The position numbers and the translations under genes were made by a program. From Aldehydirespirator sp965116965 (lineage in GTDB: Bacteria; Actinomycetota; Acidimicrobiia; Acidimicrobiales; Aldehydirespiratoraceae), in NCBI GenBank assembly GCA_965116965.1, contig OZ220743.1, positions 1,550,001-1,614,000 on the forward strand: a stretch of 64,000 nt of DNA. The letters run 5' to 3'. How positions within the stretch are numbered: position 1 is the first letter of the stretch; each line of letters begins with the position of its first letter. The notes beneath the pieces are model-generated. The model was not told the origin of the DNA, ran no database searches, and saw only the letters and a list, made by a program, of their open reading frames with translations. Below are positions 8,665 to 17,148 of this stretch, in pieces.

Positions 8665-9405
8665 ATGAGCGGGGTGCTGGACGGGCGGCGTGTGCTGGTG
8701 GTGGGAGCGTCGTCGGGGATCGGCGCTGCGGTGGCCCGCGCGGTGGCGGCCCGGGGCGGCTCTGTGACCGTGTCGGCTCGGCGCCGGGAGAGGCTCGAGG
8801 CTCTGCTGGCTGAGCTGGGCACCGGCCACGCGGCCCCCGGCGACACGACCATGGCTGACGACGCCCGCCGGGTCGCGGCCGAGGCTGCGGCGGCCATGGG
8901 TGGACTCGATCTGATGGTGTACGCCGCCGGTTACGGCGTCCTGCAACCGCTGAGCGGGACCGATCCCGATACCTGGTCCGGCGTGTTCCAGGTGAACGTC
9001 TTGGGGGCCAACCTGGCAGCGGCCGCTGCGCTCGACCACATGGACCGCGATGGCTTGGTTGCCTTCGTGTCGTCTCGCACTGTCGAGGACGCCAACGCGC
9101 TGTTCGCGTCCTACAGCGCCACGAAGGCCGCTCTCGACCAGTGCATCCGGGTGTGGAGGGCCGAGCATCCCGACAGGCGCTTCATGCGGGTGGTGATGGG
9201 CAACACCGCTCCGACGGAGTTCAGCGACCATATGAACGCCGACCTGCTTGGCGAAGCCCTGGAGGCCTGGGAGCGTCAGGCCGTGCCGGGCGGCATGATG
9301 CACGTCGACGATGTGGGAGCGGCCCTGGCCGAGGCGTTCGCGGTGGCGCTGGATCATCCCGATATCGACTTCCCGGTGCTCAAGCTAGACGCCCGCACCG
9401 GTTGA
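8665..9405 (+). CDS. SDR-family oxidoreductase
   Basis: This is a 246-residue Rossmann-fold protein. The NAD(P)-binding GASSGIG is at 14-20, a YAAG element is near 87, S136/S137 are present, and the catalytic Y150xxxK154 lies in SYSATK. This is a complete classical short-chain dehydrogenase. ATG at 8665 is preferred to a GTG nine bases upstream because the glycine motif is then at the normal distance. It is divergent from ppx with a 110-bp gap. Substrate is unknown. Confidence 0.85.
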   Translation: MSGVLDGRRVLVVGASSGIGAAVARAVAARGGSVTVSARRRERLEALLAELGTGHAAPGDTTMADDARRVAAEAAAAMGGLDLMVYAAGYGVLQPLSGTDPDTWSGVFQVNVLGANLAAAAALDHMDRDGLVAFVSSRTVEDANALFASYSATKAALDQCIRVWRAEHPDRRFMRVVMGNTAPTEFSDHMNADLLGEALEAWERQAVPGGMMHVDDVGAALAEAFAVALDHPDIDFPVLKLDARTG

Positions 9406-9426
9406 GCCCGTTCGGAGACGGGTCGG

Positions 9427-9474
9427 GAATTGGCAGCGGAGAGTGCCGTTTTGGGCGTTGTGCGCCGCCAATTC
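9427..9474. repeat. Intergenic palindromic repeat, copy 3
   Basis: Arms GAATTGGCAG (9427-9436) and CCGCCAATTC (9465-9474) enclose 28 bp including AGTGCC. It lies between the convergent ends of the SDR and sulfurtransferase genes, where a bidirectional terminator would sit. Confidence 0.72.
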
Positions 9475-9498
9475 GCGGTGTGGGCTGCGGAGGTGGGG

Positions 9499-10320
9499 TC
9501 AGGCGGTAGCCAGCGGGCGGTCGGGATCGGACCCCCAGGCCGACCACGATCCCACGAACAGCCGGCCGTCGCTAAGCCCGGCATGACGGAGGGCGAGCAG
9601 GTCGTGACAGGCGGACACCCCGCTGCCGCAGTAGGCGATGACCTGCCGGTCTGACGCGCCGGCCTGCTCGTAGCGATCCCGCAGATCGGTCGCCGGGAGC
9701 AGCCGCCCGTCGCTCAGGTTGTTGCCCACCTGCATGCTCACCGCTCCGGGGATGTGGCCGAAGCGGGGATCGATGGAGTTGGGTTCGCCCCGGTAGCGCT
9801 CCACGGATCGGGCGTCGATCACCAAGAAGTCCGGATCGGTTCGCGCTGCGTCTACCTCCTCGATGGTGGCCAACCGCGCCGCGGGCCAGGTCCGGGCGGT
9901 GAACGACGCCGGTGGCCACGAGGGTTCGGCTGTCTGGAGGCTGCCCGCCCAGGCGTCGATGCCTCCGTCGAGAATGGCAGCGTCGCATCCCACAGAGTCG
10001 AGCATCCACCACAGCCGCGAGGCCATCACCCCTCCGGCGTCGTCGTAGGCCACCACGGCGGTCTCGTCGCCAATCCCGAGCCGGCCCATCGCGGCGGCGA
10101 AGTCCTCGGGTGACGGCAGCGGATGGCGGCCGCCCCCGGTAGTGGGCGGACCCGACAGATCTATGTCGAGGTCGACGAAACGCGCCCCCGGAATGTGGCC
10201 CCGGTCGTAGGCGTCCCGGCCCGAGCGGCCGTCGAGGTACCACCTGACGTCGGCGATCACCACGGCGTCGGCGTGGGCCGCGAGCCACTCGGCGTCAACC
10301 AGCGGTCCGAACCGGTCCAT
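9499..10320 (-). CDS. Thiosulfate/3-mercaptopyruvate sulfurtransferase (two rhodanese domains)
   Basis: This 273-residue protein contains two rhodanese modules. The N-terminal one (VVIADVRWYLDGRSGRDAY, GHIPGARFVDLD) lacks the catalytic cysteine. The C-terminal one has the active-site loop YCGSGVSA with C231. The CGSGVSA loop is closer to mercaptopyruvate sulfurtransferases than to classical thiosulfate enzymes. Its ATG overlaps the stop of the upstream hydrolase by one base (TGATG), so the two are translationally coupled. Both follow the CDF transporter in one minus-strand operon. Confidence 0.88.
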   Translation of the reverse strand: MDRFGPLVDAEWLAAHADAVVIADVRWYLDGRSGRDAYDRGHIPGARFVDLDIDLSGPPTTGGGRHPLPSPEDFAAAMGRLGIGDETAVVAYDDAGGVMASRLWWMLDSVGCDAAILDGGIDAWAGSLQTAEPSWPPASFTARTWPAARLATIEEVDAARTDPDFLVIDARSVERYRGEPNSIDPRFGHIPGAVSMQVGNNLSDGRLLPATDLRDRYEQAGASDRQVIAYCGSGVSACHDLLALRHAGLSDGRLFVGSWSAWGSDPDRPLATA

Positions 10321-11003
10321 CAGTGCCTCCCAGCAGCTAGGCCGGCGGCGGCCGCGACGTTGCGCACCATGTCGGCCACCACTTCGGGGTGGGTCCTCAT
10401 CAACCGGTGGCGGCCGTCGCTGACGGTGCTGCGACGCACGTCGGGCAGCTTGCGTTCCATGTAGTCGTTGGCGCCCATGAAGGCCCTGTCGTTGCTGCCC
10501 ACCAGCAAGCCCACCGGTACCGTCACCTCGGTGAGACGGTCGATCACCATGGAGTCGGTGTGGAGGCTGGTCGTGGTGGCGATCCGGGGGATGGTGAGGC
10601 GGGGGGCGCTGAGGTGAACCCGGTCGTTCCAGTCCTTCATGGCTGCCGCGTCGCGGAAGCCGGGGCCGGCGGCCACCAGCACAAGCCCTCGAATGACGCC
10701 GGGCCTCGTCAGGCAGTGGGTCAGCCCCAAGTAGCCGCCCAGCGAGTGTCCGACGTAGACGGCTGGACCGGTCCGGTCCAGCACGGCGTCGATCGATGCC
10801 AGCACGGCCTCCCGCTCGTACGGGGCCTGCTCGGATGGAGCGGGGGAGCGCCCGTGGCCGGGCAGGTCTACCGTCGTGCAGGCGTAGCCCGCTCCGAGAG
10901 CCTCCACCGTCCCGGCCCATACCGAGCCGCTGTCACCCATGCCGTGCACTAGGACCACCGCAGGTCCCGTGCCGGCCGTGGTCGTGTGCAGCGCGGCGAT
11001 CAC
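10320..11003 (-). CDS. Alpha/beta hydrolase
   Basis: This 227-residue alpha/beta hydrolase has an oxyanion-hole VHGMGDSG at 19-26 and a nucleophile elbow GHSLGG with S87. A late acidic residue lies in VGSNDRAF, and a C-terminal histidine lies in the DGRHRLMRTHPE region. The start is a GTG at 11003 that overlaps the stop of the CDF gene as GTGA. Its 3' end overlaps the sulfurtransferase start. Substrate is unknown; coupling suggests a shared role with the sulfurtransferase. Confidence 0.82.
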   Translation of the reverse strand: MIAALHTTTAGTGPAVVLVHGMGDSGSVWAGTVEALGAGYACTTVDLPGHGRSPAPSEQAPYEREAVLASIDAVLDRTGPAVYVGHSLGGYLGLTHCLTRPGVIRGLVLVAAGPGFRDAAAMKDWNDRVHLSAPRLTIPRIATTTSLHTDSMVIDRLTEVTVPVGLLVGSNDRAFMGANDYMERKLPDVRRSTVSDGRHRLMRTHPEVVADMVRNVAAAAGLAAGRH

Positions 11004-11914
11004 GGGCCCTGCACGATGTCGGGTTCCACGTACATGATGCGGGCGATGGGCACCGTGGCCCGGGTGTTCTCTTCGACCCGGTTGATGGCTTCTACGAGTT
11101 CGGCGGTGGTGTAGCCGGGATTGAACGTGACCTTGGCCGCTACCAGCAGCTCTTCGGGGCCGATGTGCTGGGTGCGCAGATGGATCAGGCCCACAACGCC
11201 CTCGGTCGAGGCAATGGCCTTGCGTATGGCGTCGTCGTCGGCCTTGGTGGCTGACTCGCCCAGCAGCAGACTGCGCATCTCCACCGCCAGCACCACCGCG
11301 ATCAGTCCCAGCAGCACGCCGATCGAGAGGGTGCCGATTCCATCCCACACCGGCGCGTCGAACACGGCAGCAATCGCCAGCGCCCCGAGGGCCAGAACCA
11401 GCCCCAGGAGGGCGCCTAGGTCCTCGAGCAGCACCACCGGCAACTCGGGCGTTCGTGACCGCCTGATGAAGTGCATCCACGACGCCGAACCCCGGACTCG
11501 GTTGGACTCGACCACCGCGGTGCGCATCGAGAAGCTCTCCAGCACGATGCCCACGCTGAGCACTACGAAGGCCCACGCGGGCGAGTCGATCTCGTGGGGG
11601 TGGCGGATCTTGTCGATGCCCTCATAAAGGGCGTAAAGGGATCCGACCGTGAAGAGCACCAGCGCCACCACGAACGACCAGAAATAGCGCTCGCGCCCGT
11701 AGCCGAAGGGATGCTGAGTGGTGGCGTCGCGGCGGGCCAGGCGTCCGCCCAGCAGCAGCAGCGCTTGATTGCTGGTGTCGGCCACGCTGTGGATGGCTTC
11801 GGCCAGCATGGACGAGGCCCCGGTGAAGACGAAGGCCACGAACTTGGCGATGGCTAGTCCGAGGTTGGCGAAGAGGGCGGCGAGGATCGCCTTGGTTCCG
11901 CCGCTGGCCGCCAT
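11000..11914 (-). CDS. Cation diffusion facilitator family transporter
   Basis: This 304-residue protein has about six membrane segments. The first metal-site motif is HSVADTSNQ in TM2. After it come HPFGYGRERYFWSFVVALVLF and a TM5 EDLGALLGL in place of a second HxxxD, as in the SLC30A9/ZnT9-like branch. A C-terminal cytoplasmic domain (EGVVGLIHLRTQHIGPEELL) follows. It would export Zn2+ or a related divalent metal by proton antiport. It heads a three-gene operon with the hydrolase and sulfurtransferase. Confidence 0.85.
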   Translation of the reverse strand: MAASGGTKAILAALFANLGLAIAKFVAFVFTGASSMLAEAIHSVADTSNQALLLLGGRLARRDATTQHPFGYGRERYFWSFVVALVLFTVGSLYALYEGIDKIRHPHEIDSPAWAFVVLSVGIVLESFSMRTAVVESNRVRGSASWMHFIRRSRTPELPVVLLEDLGALLGLVLALGALAIAAVFDAPVWDGIGTLSIGVLLGLIAVVLAVEMRSLLLGESATKADDDAIRKAIASTEGVVGLIHLRTQHIGPEELLVAAKVTFNPGYTTAELVEAINRVEENTRATVPIARIMYVEPDIVQGP

Positions 11915-12021
11915 GGGCGGCAAGGCTAGCCGTGATGTAGCGGTACGCTGCCGGCCGAGCCGGCGAGCAAGGGGACACAAGGGGTCGGCCGCAGGTCCGT
12001 GCGGCGCTAGCGTCTCGGCTT

Positions 12022-12483
12022 GTGCCGGCCGTGTTCGCCAACCCCGACGAGTTGCTGGGCGCGGTCGGCCGGCACCTCGGCCACAGCGACTGGGTGACCG
12101 TCGACCAGGCGCGGATCGACATGTTCGCCGAGGCCACCGGTGATCACCAGTGGATCCATGTCGATCCCGAAGCGGCCGCCGCCGGCCCGTTCGGGACCAC
12201 CATCGCCCACGGCTATCTGACACTGGCTCTCACTAATCTGCTGCTGCCCGAGATCGTGCGGGTGGAAGGGATCTCGATGGGGGTCAACTACGGAGTCAAC
12301 CGGGTGCGCTTCCCGCAGCCGGTCCTGGTGGGGTCGCGGCTGCGGGCCTCAGCGACCCTGACATCCGCTGAGGAGCTGCCGGGCGGCTCAGGCGTCCAGA
12401 CGGTGATCACGGTCACGGTGGAGATAGAGGATCAGGCCAAGCCCGCCTGCGTCGTCGAGTCTGTCAGCCGGTTTCTCCGCTGA
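12022..12483 (+). CDS. MaoC-like hot-dog hydratase
   Basis: This 153-residue single hot-dog protein carries the R-hydratase motif ATGDHQWIHVDPE (D41, H46) and GTTIAHGYLTLAL. These enzymes hydrate enoyl-CoA or dehydrate 3-hydroxyacyl-CoA thioesters. The start is GTG at 12022; no alternative ATG precedes the first conserved block. It stands alone, divergent from the CDF operon. Confidence 0.85.
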   Translation: MPAVFANPDELLGAVGRHLGHSDWVTVDQARIDMFAEATGDHQWIHVDPEAAAAGPFGTTIAHGYLTLALTNLLLPEIVRVEGISMGVNYGVNRVRFPQPVLVGSRLRASATLTSAEELPGGSGVQTVITVTVEIEDQAKPACVVESVSRFLR

Positions 12484-12493
12484 GGGCTTCTGC

Positions 12494-12958
12494 GTGCCTG
12501 CTGTGCGAGCCGATCCGCTCGGCCTCCGGGCTCGCCGGATTGCCGGCGCCGTGCTGGCCGCCTTGGTCCTGTGGCCCGCCGCCGCGGCCGCACAGGACGC
12601 CGACGCCGCCGCGGGGGCTGGGTCGGGCACCCGGACGGGTACTGGCGCCGAGGCCGAAAGGGTCTCGTGCGACGAGGCTCCGGCGGTGTTCGATCTGCTG
12701 TGCGTCAGCTACCGGTTGCTGAAGGAGGACTACGTCGACGAGTTGGCCGACGAGGACCTCGCCTCAGCCGCCGCCGAGGGGGTGCGGGAGGCCGAGCTGG
12801 CCCCGCGGGGCGCCCAAGCAGCCCCGCCGTGTGCGCTGCCCTCGACCTCATTCGAGCAGACCTGCGCAGAGATCGACGCCGTGGGCGACACCGCCGCCGC
12901 CGTCTGGGCCGCGTCCAGCGCGATGTTCACTTCTCTGGGGATCCCAACACCGTCCTGA
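12494..12958 (+). CDS. S41 C-terminal processing peptidase, N-terminal part (split by frameshift)
   Basis: This frame encodes a signal peptide (RRIAGAVLAALVLWPAAAAAQ) and the start of a CtpA-like helical domain (YRLLKEDYVDELADEDLASAAAEGV). It reads SAMFTSLG just before a run of four G at 12937-12940. In the -1 frame the next codons read DPNTVLMPPDEYEALL, exactly the continuation expected in tail-specific proteases. The natural protein is therefore split by a -1 shift. Sequencing error, a recent mutation and recoding cannot be separated here. Confidence 0.7.
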   Translation: MPAVRADPLGLRARRIAGAVLAALVLWPAAAAAQDADAAAGAGSGTRTGTGAEAERVSCDEAPAVFDLLCVSYRLLKEDYVDELADEDLASAAAEGVREAELAPRGAQAAPPCALPSTSFEQTCAEIDAVGDTAAAVWAASSAMFTSLGIPTPS

Positions 12959-14460
12959 TGCCGCCCGATGAGTACGAGGCGCTGCTGTCCCGCCTGAACC
13001 GCGGTGTGCCGTACTCGGGTATCGGCTTGAGGTTGGGGCTGTTGAACGGCACGGTTGCCTGCAGTGTGCTGTCCGAGACGTGCCGGCTGGTTGTGTCCGA
13101 AGTGTTCTCGGGCAGCCCGGCGGAGCAGGCCGGCTTGAAGCCCGACGACATCTTGGAGAGCATCGCCGGCCTGGTTCCGTCGGGCTCGGGCTGCGGCTTG
13201 CAGGACTTGCCCACCTTCGAGTCGGGCCGCCTCGTGCCGGTCATCGTGGAGCGGGACGGTCGCAGGAGATCGTTCCGGATGAACGCCGGACCGGTGCATG
13301 CCCCTTCGGTGGCCGGCAGGACGGTGGCGGGCACCATCGGTTACCTGCGCCTCGACTCCTTCGGGGCAAGAACCGATGAGCGTCTCGGTACCGAACTGGA
13401 GACCCTGCTCGACTCTGGCGCCAAGATTCTGGTCGTAGATCTGCGGGGCAATCCCGGGGGCTTCCTGGAGACCGTCGTCAACATCGCAGGGATGTTCCTG
13501 GACGACCGTCAGGTCGTGATCCGGGAAGAATCCCGGCTCCACACCCTCCGTCACCTGGTCAGCGAGCACGGAAGTCTGCCGAGACCGGCACTGCTGCCCA
13601 TAGCGGTAGCGGTAGACGGCTCGTCGGCATCGGCGTCCGAGGTCATGACGCTGGCCCTGCGCGATCACGGTCGCGCCACCGTGGTGGGCACGACCACCTA
13701 CGGGAAGAACACAGGCCAGATCACCCGGGCCGTGGAGTCGCGCACCGGCGCGTTGCTGGGCGGAGCCCGGATAACGGTGTTCAGATGGTTCGGACCGGAC
13801 GGGGGGAGCGCCGAAGGGGGCGTCGAGCCCGACGTGGAACTGGACCTGTCGGGCTGCTGGCATCCGATCGGCTTCACCCGCCAGGTGGCGGCCGCGGCAG
13901 GGCTGCCGGGCACCCTTCCGGCCGACGTCCAGATGGGTGGCGAGCCGTTCGATGCAGTGGCTGCCCTGGCGGAGGACGGAGTGCTGGCCGGCTCCGAGTG
14001 TGAGCCCGGACGCTTCTGCCCCGGCGATCCGGTCCCACGATGGTTGGCGGCAGTGTGGCTGGTGCGCACCGTCGACGGCCAGGATCCCGAGCCGATCAGT
14101 ACGTCGCGGTTCGCCGATGTTGATGCCGGCCAGTGGTGGGCCGCGCACGCGGAGCGGCTGGCGGAGCTCGGGATCACCCGCGGCTGCAGTACGGAGCCGG
14201 CCCGGTACTGTCCCGACGATCCGGTCACCCGCGCTCAGATGGCGAGCTTCCTGGAGACGGCGTTCCGCCTGGATCCAGCTCCGGCGGCGGGGTTCGCCGA
14301 CACGCACGGCAACCGCCACGCGGCTGCCATCGACGCACTGCACAATGCGGGCATCACCAAGGGCTGTTCGGCCGAGCCGCTGCAGTTCTGCCCGGACCGC
14401 GCCACCACGCGGATCCAGATGGCAGTCTTCCTCGAGCGGGTCCGCAACCGCTCGAACTAG
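12958..14460 (+). CDS. S41 peptidase with PDZ and two SLH-like repeats, main part
   Basis: The ATG at 12958 is only the first start after the frameshift; the true protein begins at 12494. In order it has a PDZ-like region (VVSEVFSGSPAEQAGLKPDDIL) and an S41 catalytic core with the nucleophile in DGSSASASEV and the lysine in TYGKNTGQ. After that come two C-terminal repeats of about 60 residues (FADVDAGQWWA...GITRGCS..CPDDPVTRAQM and FADTHGNRHAA...GITKGCS..CPDRATTRIQM). These repeats resemble SLH-type modules of actinobacterial secreted proteins. It should be a cell-envelope serine protease anchored to the wall. Confidence 0.75.
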   Translation: MPPDEYEALLSRLNRGVPYSGIGLRLGLLNGTVACSVLSETCRLVVSEVFSGSPAEQAGLKPDDILESIAGLVPSGSGCGLQDLPTFESGRLVPVIVERDGRRRSFRMNAGPVHAPSVAGRTVAGTIGYLRLDSFGARTDERLGTELETLLDSGAKILVVDLRGNPGGFLETVVNIAGMFLDDRQVVIREESRLHTLRHLVSEHGSLPRPALLPIAVAVDGSSASASEVMTLALRDHGRATVVGTTTYGKNTGQITRAVESRTGALLGGARITVFRWFGPDGGSAEGGVEPDVELDLSGCWHPIGFTRQVAAAAGLPGTLPADVQMGGEPFDAVAALAEDGVLAGSECEPGRFCPGDPVPRWLAAVWLVRTVDGQDPEPISTSRFADVDAGQWWAAHAERLAELGITRGCSTEPARYCPDDPVTRAQMASFLETAFRLDPAPAAGFADTHGNRHAAAIDALHNAGITKGCSAEPLQFCPDRATTRIQMAVFLERVRNRSN

Positions 14461-14574
14461 CGGCAGGCGAGCCGGTCCGGGACTCGGCCCGTGTCAACCG
14501 GGTTCGTTCGTCTGCCTGCTCGGCCTCTCGGACCGTGCGCGGGCAGGTGCAGACTTGTCGCGTGCGGGCGGGGT

Positions 14575-14665
14575 GATTCCCGCTCTTGTTCGCTGCGTTC
14601 ACGGGCTGCACGGGCCACGGCCTCGCCTGTGTGCAGCGGATGTGCTCGCCTACTCGCTCGGCCTC
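14575..14665 (+). repeat. Dispersed bipartite intergenic element, copy 3
   Basis: It begins GATTCCCGCTCTTGTTCGCT, includes GGGCCACGGCCTCGCC and ends CGCTCGGCCT. It is located 16 bp upstream of the map start and in the same orientation, as for copy 2 and the LLM gene. Confidence 0.78.
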
Positions 14666-14680
14666 TTAGCCTGTGAGGCG

Positions 14681-15640
14681 ATGGCGAAGCGCAAGCGGCG
14701 GGTTCCCGCCGGTGTGGGTGTGGACAGCATCCCGGCGTCGCATCCGCCGGTGCGACCGGGGCTCGTGAGCTCCCAGCGCCGCGTGCCGGCCGGCATCGAG
14801 CGCCCGCCCTACGCCTCGCTTCCCGGCGGGGAGCCCCACCCTCCGGCTTCGTCGCTGGTGCGGACGCCGGCGGAGCTGGATGCCATGCGCCGCACCGGTG
14901 CGCTCGCGGCCGAGGTGCTCATAGCGACTTGTGAGCACGTCCGGGTCGGGATGACCACCGACGCCATCGACCGGTTCGTGCACGAGGCGGCCGTGGCCGC
15001 GGGCGCGTATCCGAGCCCGCTCGGCTACCGGGGCTATCCGAAATCGGTATGCACCTCCGTTAACGAGGTGATCTGCCACGGGATACCCGACTCCCGCCGG
15101 TTGGCCTCCGGCGACATCGTCAACATCGATGTGACGGTGTACCGGGAAGGGGTCCACGGTGACACCTCGGTGACCCTGATGATCGGCGACGTTGACGAGC
15201 ACTCCCGGCGCCTGGTGGCCGAGACCCGCGTCGCGCTGTACGAGGGCATCGGGGCCGTGAAGGCGGGTGCGGTCGTGTCCGACATCGGCCGGGCCATCCA
15301 GAACCACGCCTGGACGCACGGGCTCGGCGTGGTGCGGGAGTTCATCGGCCACGGTGTCGGCACGGAGTTCCATTCCGGCCTGCAGGTGCCCCACTACTAC
15401 GACCGGCGGCACTCGACGGCACTCGCCGAAGGGATGACTTTCACCATCGAGCCGATGCTCACGCTGGGCTCGCCCGAGGCCGCAATGTGGTCTGACGGGT
15501 GGACTGCGGTGACGGTCGACGGCCGCCGCACCGCCCAGTTCGAGCACACTCTGGCGTGCACTGTCGACGGAGCGGAGATCCTGACCCGCACGCCGGCGGG
15601 CGAGAGCGCCCACGAGCTGTTCACCGAGCCGGTCGGCTGA
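14681..15640 (+). CDS. map: Type I methionine aminopeptidase
   Basis: This 319-residue protein removes the initiator methionine. The metal-binding and active-site blocks are complete: CTSVNEVICHGIP, the aspartates in NIDVTVYREGVHGDTS, FIGHGVGTEFHS, TIEPM and FEHT. It has the ~40-residue N-terminal extension with PxxP-like content that is usual in actinobacterial MapB-type enzymes. ATG at 14681 directly follows the dispersed repeat and GTGAGGCG. Confidence 0.93.
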   Translation: MAKRKRRVPAGVGVDSIPASHPPVRPGLVSSQRRVPAGIERPPYASLPGGEPHPPASSLVRTPAELDAMRRTGALAAEVLIATCEHVRVGMTTDAIDRFVHEAAVAAGAYPSPLGYRGYPKSVCTSVNEVICHGIPDSRRLASGDIVNIDVTVYREGVHGDTSVTLMIGDVDEHSRRLVAETRVALYEGIGAVKAGAVVSDIGRAIQNHAWTHGLGVVREFIGHGVGTEFHSGLQVPHYYDRRHSTALAEGMTFTIEPMLTLGSPEAAMWSDGWTAVTVDGRRTAQFEHTLACTVDGAEILTRTPAGESAHELFTEPVG

Positions 15641-15677
15641 CGCGTCAGCCGTCAAGGGCTGCAGCATGTATCGCAAT

Positions 15678-15737
15678 CCTGCAATCTGTCACTTGATTCT
15701 CCTGCAATCTGTCATCTAATTCTCCTGCAATCCGTCA
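15678..15737 (+). repeat. Three 23-bp iterons upstream of the DUF4143 ATPase gene
   Basis: CCTGCAATCTGTCA occurs at 15678, 15701 and (one change) 15724, each followed by TTgATTCT or TaATTCT-like sequence, giving an exact 23-bp period. The last copy ends 32 bp before the ATG at 15770. Two related boxes, CCTGCAATGTGTC and TCTGCAATCTGTG, lie just past the gene at 17112 and 17134. The arrangement suggests operators, perhaps for autoregulation, or a recombination boundary. Confidence 0.75.
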
Positions 15738-15769
15738 AGCAACAGCGCCCCTTCGGCTATGCTGCGAAG

Positions 15770-17056
15770 ATGTCGACCGCACGCCCGCCAGGACCGCTGA
15801 CACCGAGCGGATACCTGCCGCGGGTTGTCGACGCCCTCATGGGCTCGGCGCTGGCTGCGGCACCCATAGTGGTTGTCGAGGGTGCCCGAGGAACGGGCAA
15901 GTCGTGGACCGGCCTTCGACACGCTCGAAGCCAGGTGCGCCTCGACAGCGACCCCGGAGCCGTGGAGGCGGCGGAACTGCGGCCCGCGGGGGTGCTCGAG
16001 GGTGCGAGGCCCCGACTGGTGGATGAGTGGCAGTTGGCTCCCGGGCTCTGGAATGTTGCCCGCCATGCAGTGGACGCCGAGCCGGGAAGCGGCTGCTTCA
16101 TCTTCACCGGATCGGCCCATCCTCCCGACGACCGCACCCGGCACTCCGGTGCGGGCCGTGTGACGAGGGTGCGGATGCGGCCCATGTCGCTGGCGGAGTC
16201 GGGCGAGTCGTCGGCGGAAGTGTCGCTTGCTTCGCTGCTCGACGGTGGAGACTGCGCGGCCGGTTCGCCCGAGGCCGAGCTGGACGATGTGGTCCAGGCG
16301 TTGTGCCGTGGCGGCTGGCCCCGCCACCTCGGAATGCCGGCGTCGACCGCCCAGTCGCTGTGCCGCGCCTATGTGCAGGAGGTGGCTCGGGCCGACATCC
16401 CCCGGTTGGGTCGCACGTTGCATCGGCCCGAGGCCGTGCTCAGGATGCTGGCTTCGCTGAGTCGCAACACCGCGACCGCCACTGCGGTCACGACCCTCTC
16501 CGAGGACGTCGCGGGTGACCGCACCCCGTCCCGAGCGGCCGCGGCCCAGTATCTGGAGGCGCTCAGGCGGGTATTCGTCGTGGAGGACCTGCCTCCATGG
16601 GCCGTCTATCTGAGGTCGAGGGCCCGGCTCCGGCGCTCTCCGAAGCGCCACTTCGTTGATCCGTCGCTTGCGGTGGCGACGTTGCGGGCGGGCCCGGAGC
16701 GCTTGTGGCGGGACACCGGCTATCTGGGGCAGGCCTTCGAGTCGCTGGTGGTGCGCGACCTGCGCGTGTATGCCGAGGCCAACGACGCGTCTGTCTACCA
16801 CTATCGGGACAGCAACGATCACGAACTCGACGCGGTGGTCGAGCACGGCGATGGCCGATGGCTGGCTGTGGAGGTCAAGCTTGGCTCGAGAGGGCGGCTC
16901 GACGAGGGCGCGCGGTCGCTGACGAGGGCCTGTGAGCAGATCGACACGTCCCGAGTGGGCGAGCCGGCCAAGAAGCTGCTGATCACGGGGGAGGGCTACG
17001 GCTACGAGCGTCCCGACGGCGTGTCGGTGTTGCCGATCACGGCTCTCGGCCCGTGA
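15770..17056 (+). CDS. AAA-type ATPase with DUF4143 C-terminal domain
   Basis: This 428-residue protein has a Walker A GARGTGKS at 38-45, a Walker B-like LVDEWQ and a sensor-like FTGSAHPP near 110-118. A DUF4143-type C-terminal region contains HFVDPSLAVATL, a TGYLGQAFESLVVRDLRVYA helix and a restriction-endonuclease-like DAVVEHGDGRWLAVEVKLG. This family is widespread and is often found beside toxin-antitoxin genes; its molecular role is poorly defined. Iterons flank it on both sides, and a paralogous MNT-HEPN pair follows convergently. Confidence 0.82.
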   Translation: MSTARPPGPLTPSGYLPRVVDALMGSALAAAPIVVVEGARGTGKSWTGLRHARSQVRLDSDPGAVEAAELRPAGVLEGARPRLVDEWQLAPGLWNVARHAVDAEPGSGCFIFTGSAHPPDDRTRHSGAGRVTRVRMRPMSLAESGESSAEVSLASLLDGGDCAAGSPEAELDDVVQALCRGGWPRHLGMPASTAQSLCRAYVQEVARADIPRLGRTLHRPEAVLRMLASLSRNTATATAVTTLSEDVAGDRTPSRAAAAQYLEALRRVFVVEDLPPWAVYLRSRARLRRSPKRHFVDPSLAVATLRAGPERLWRDTGYLGQAFESLVVRDLRVYAEANDASVYHYRDSNDHELDAVVEHGDGRWLAVEVKLGSRGRLDEGARSLTRACEQIDTSRVGEPAKKLLITGEGYGYERPDGVSVLPITALGP

Positions 17057-17080
17057 CACGTCGAGCTCGTGAGGCGCAGC

Positions 17081-17103
17081 GCTCCCTGCCGAGCGCAGGG
17101 AGC
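17081..17103. terminator. Hairpin after the DUF4143 gene
   Basis: GCTCCCTGC (17081-17089) and GCAGGGAGC (17095-17103) form a 9-bp perfect stem with a 5-base loop, 25 bp past the stop. There is no long T-run. It lies between convergent genes. Confidence 0.5.
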
Positions 17104-17148
17104 AAGGCGTCCCTGCAATGTGTCGGCTGTGGGTCTGCAATCTGTGGG

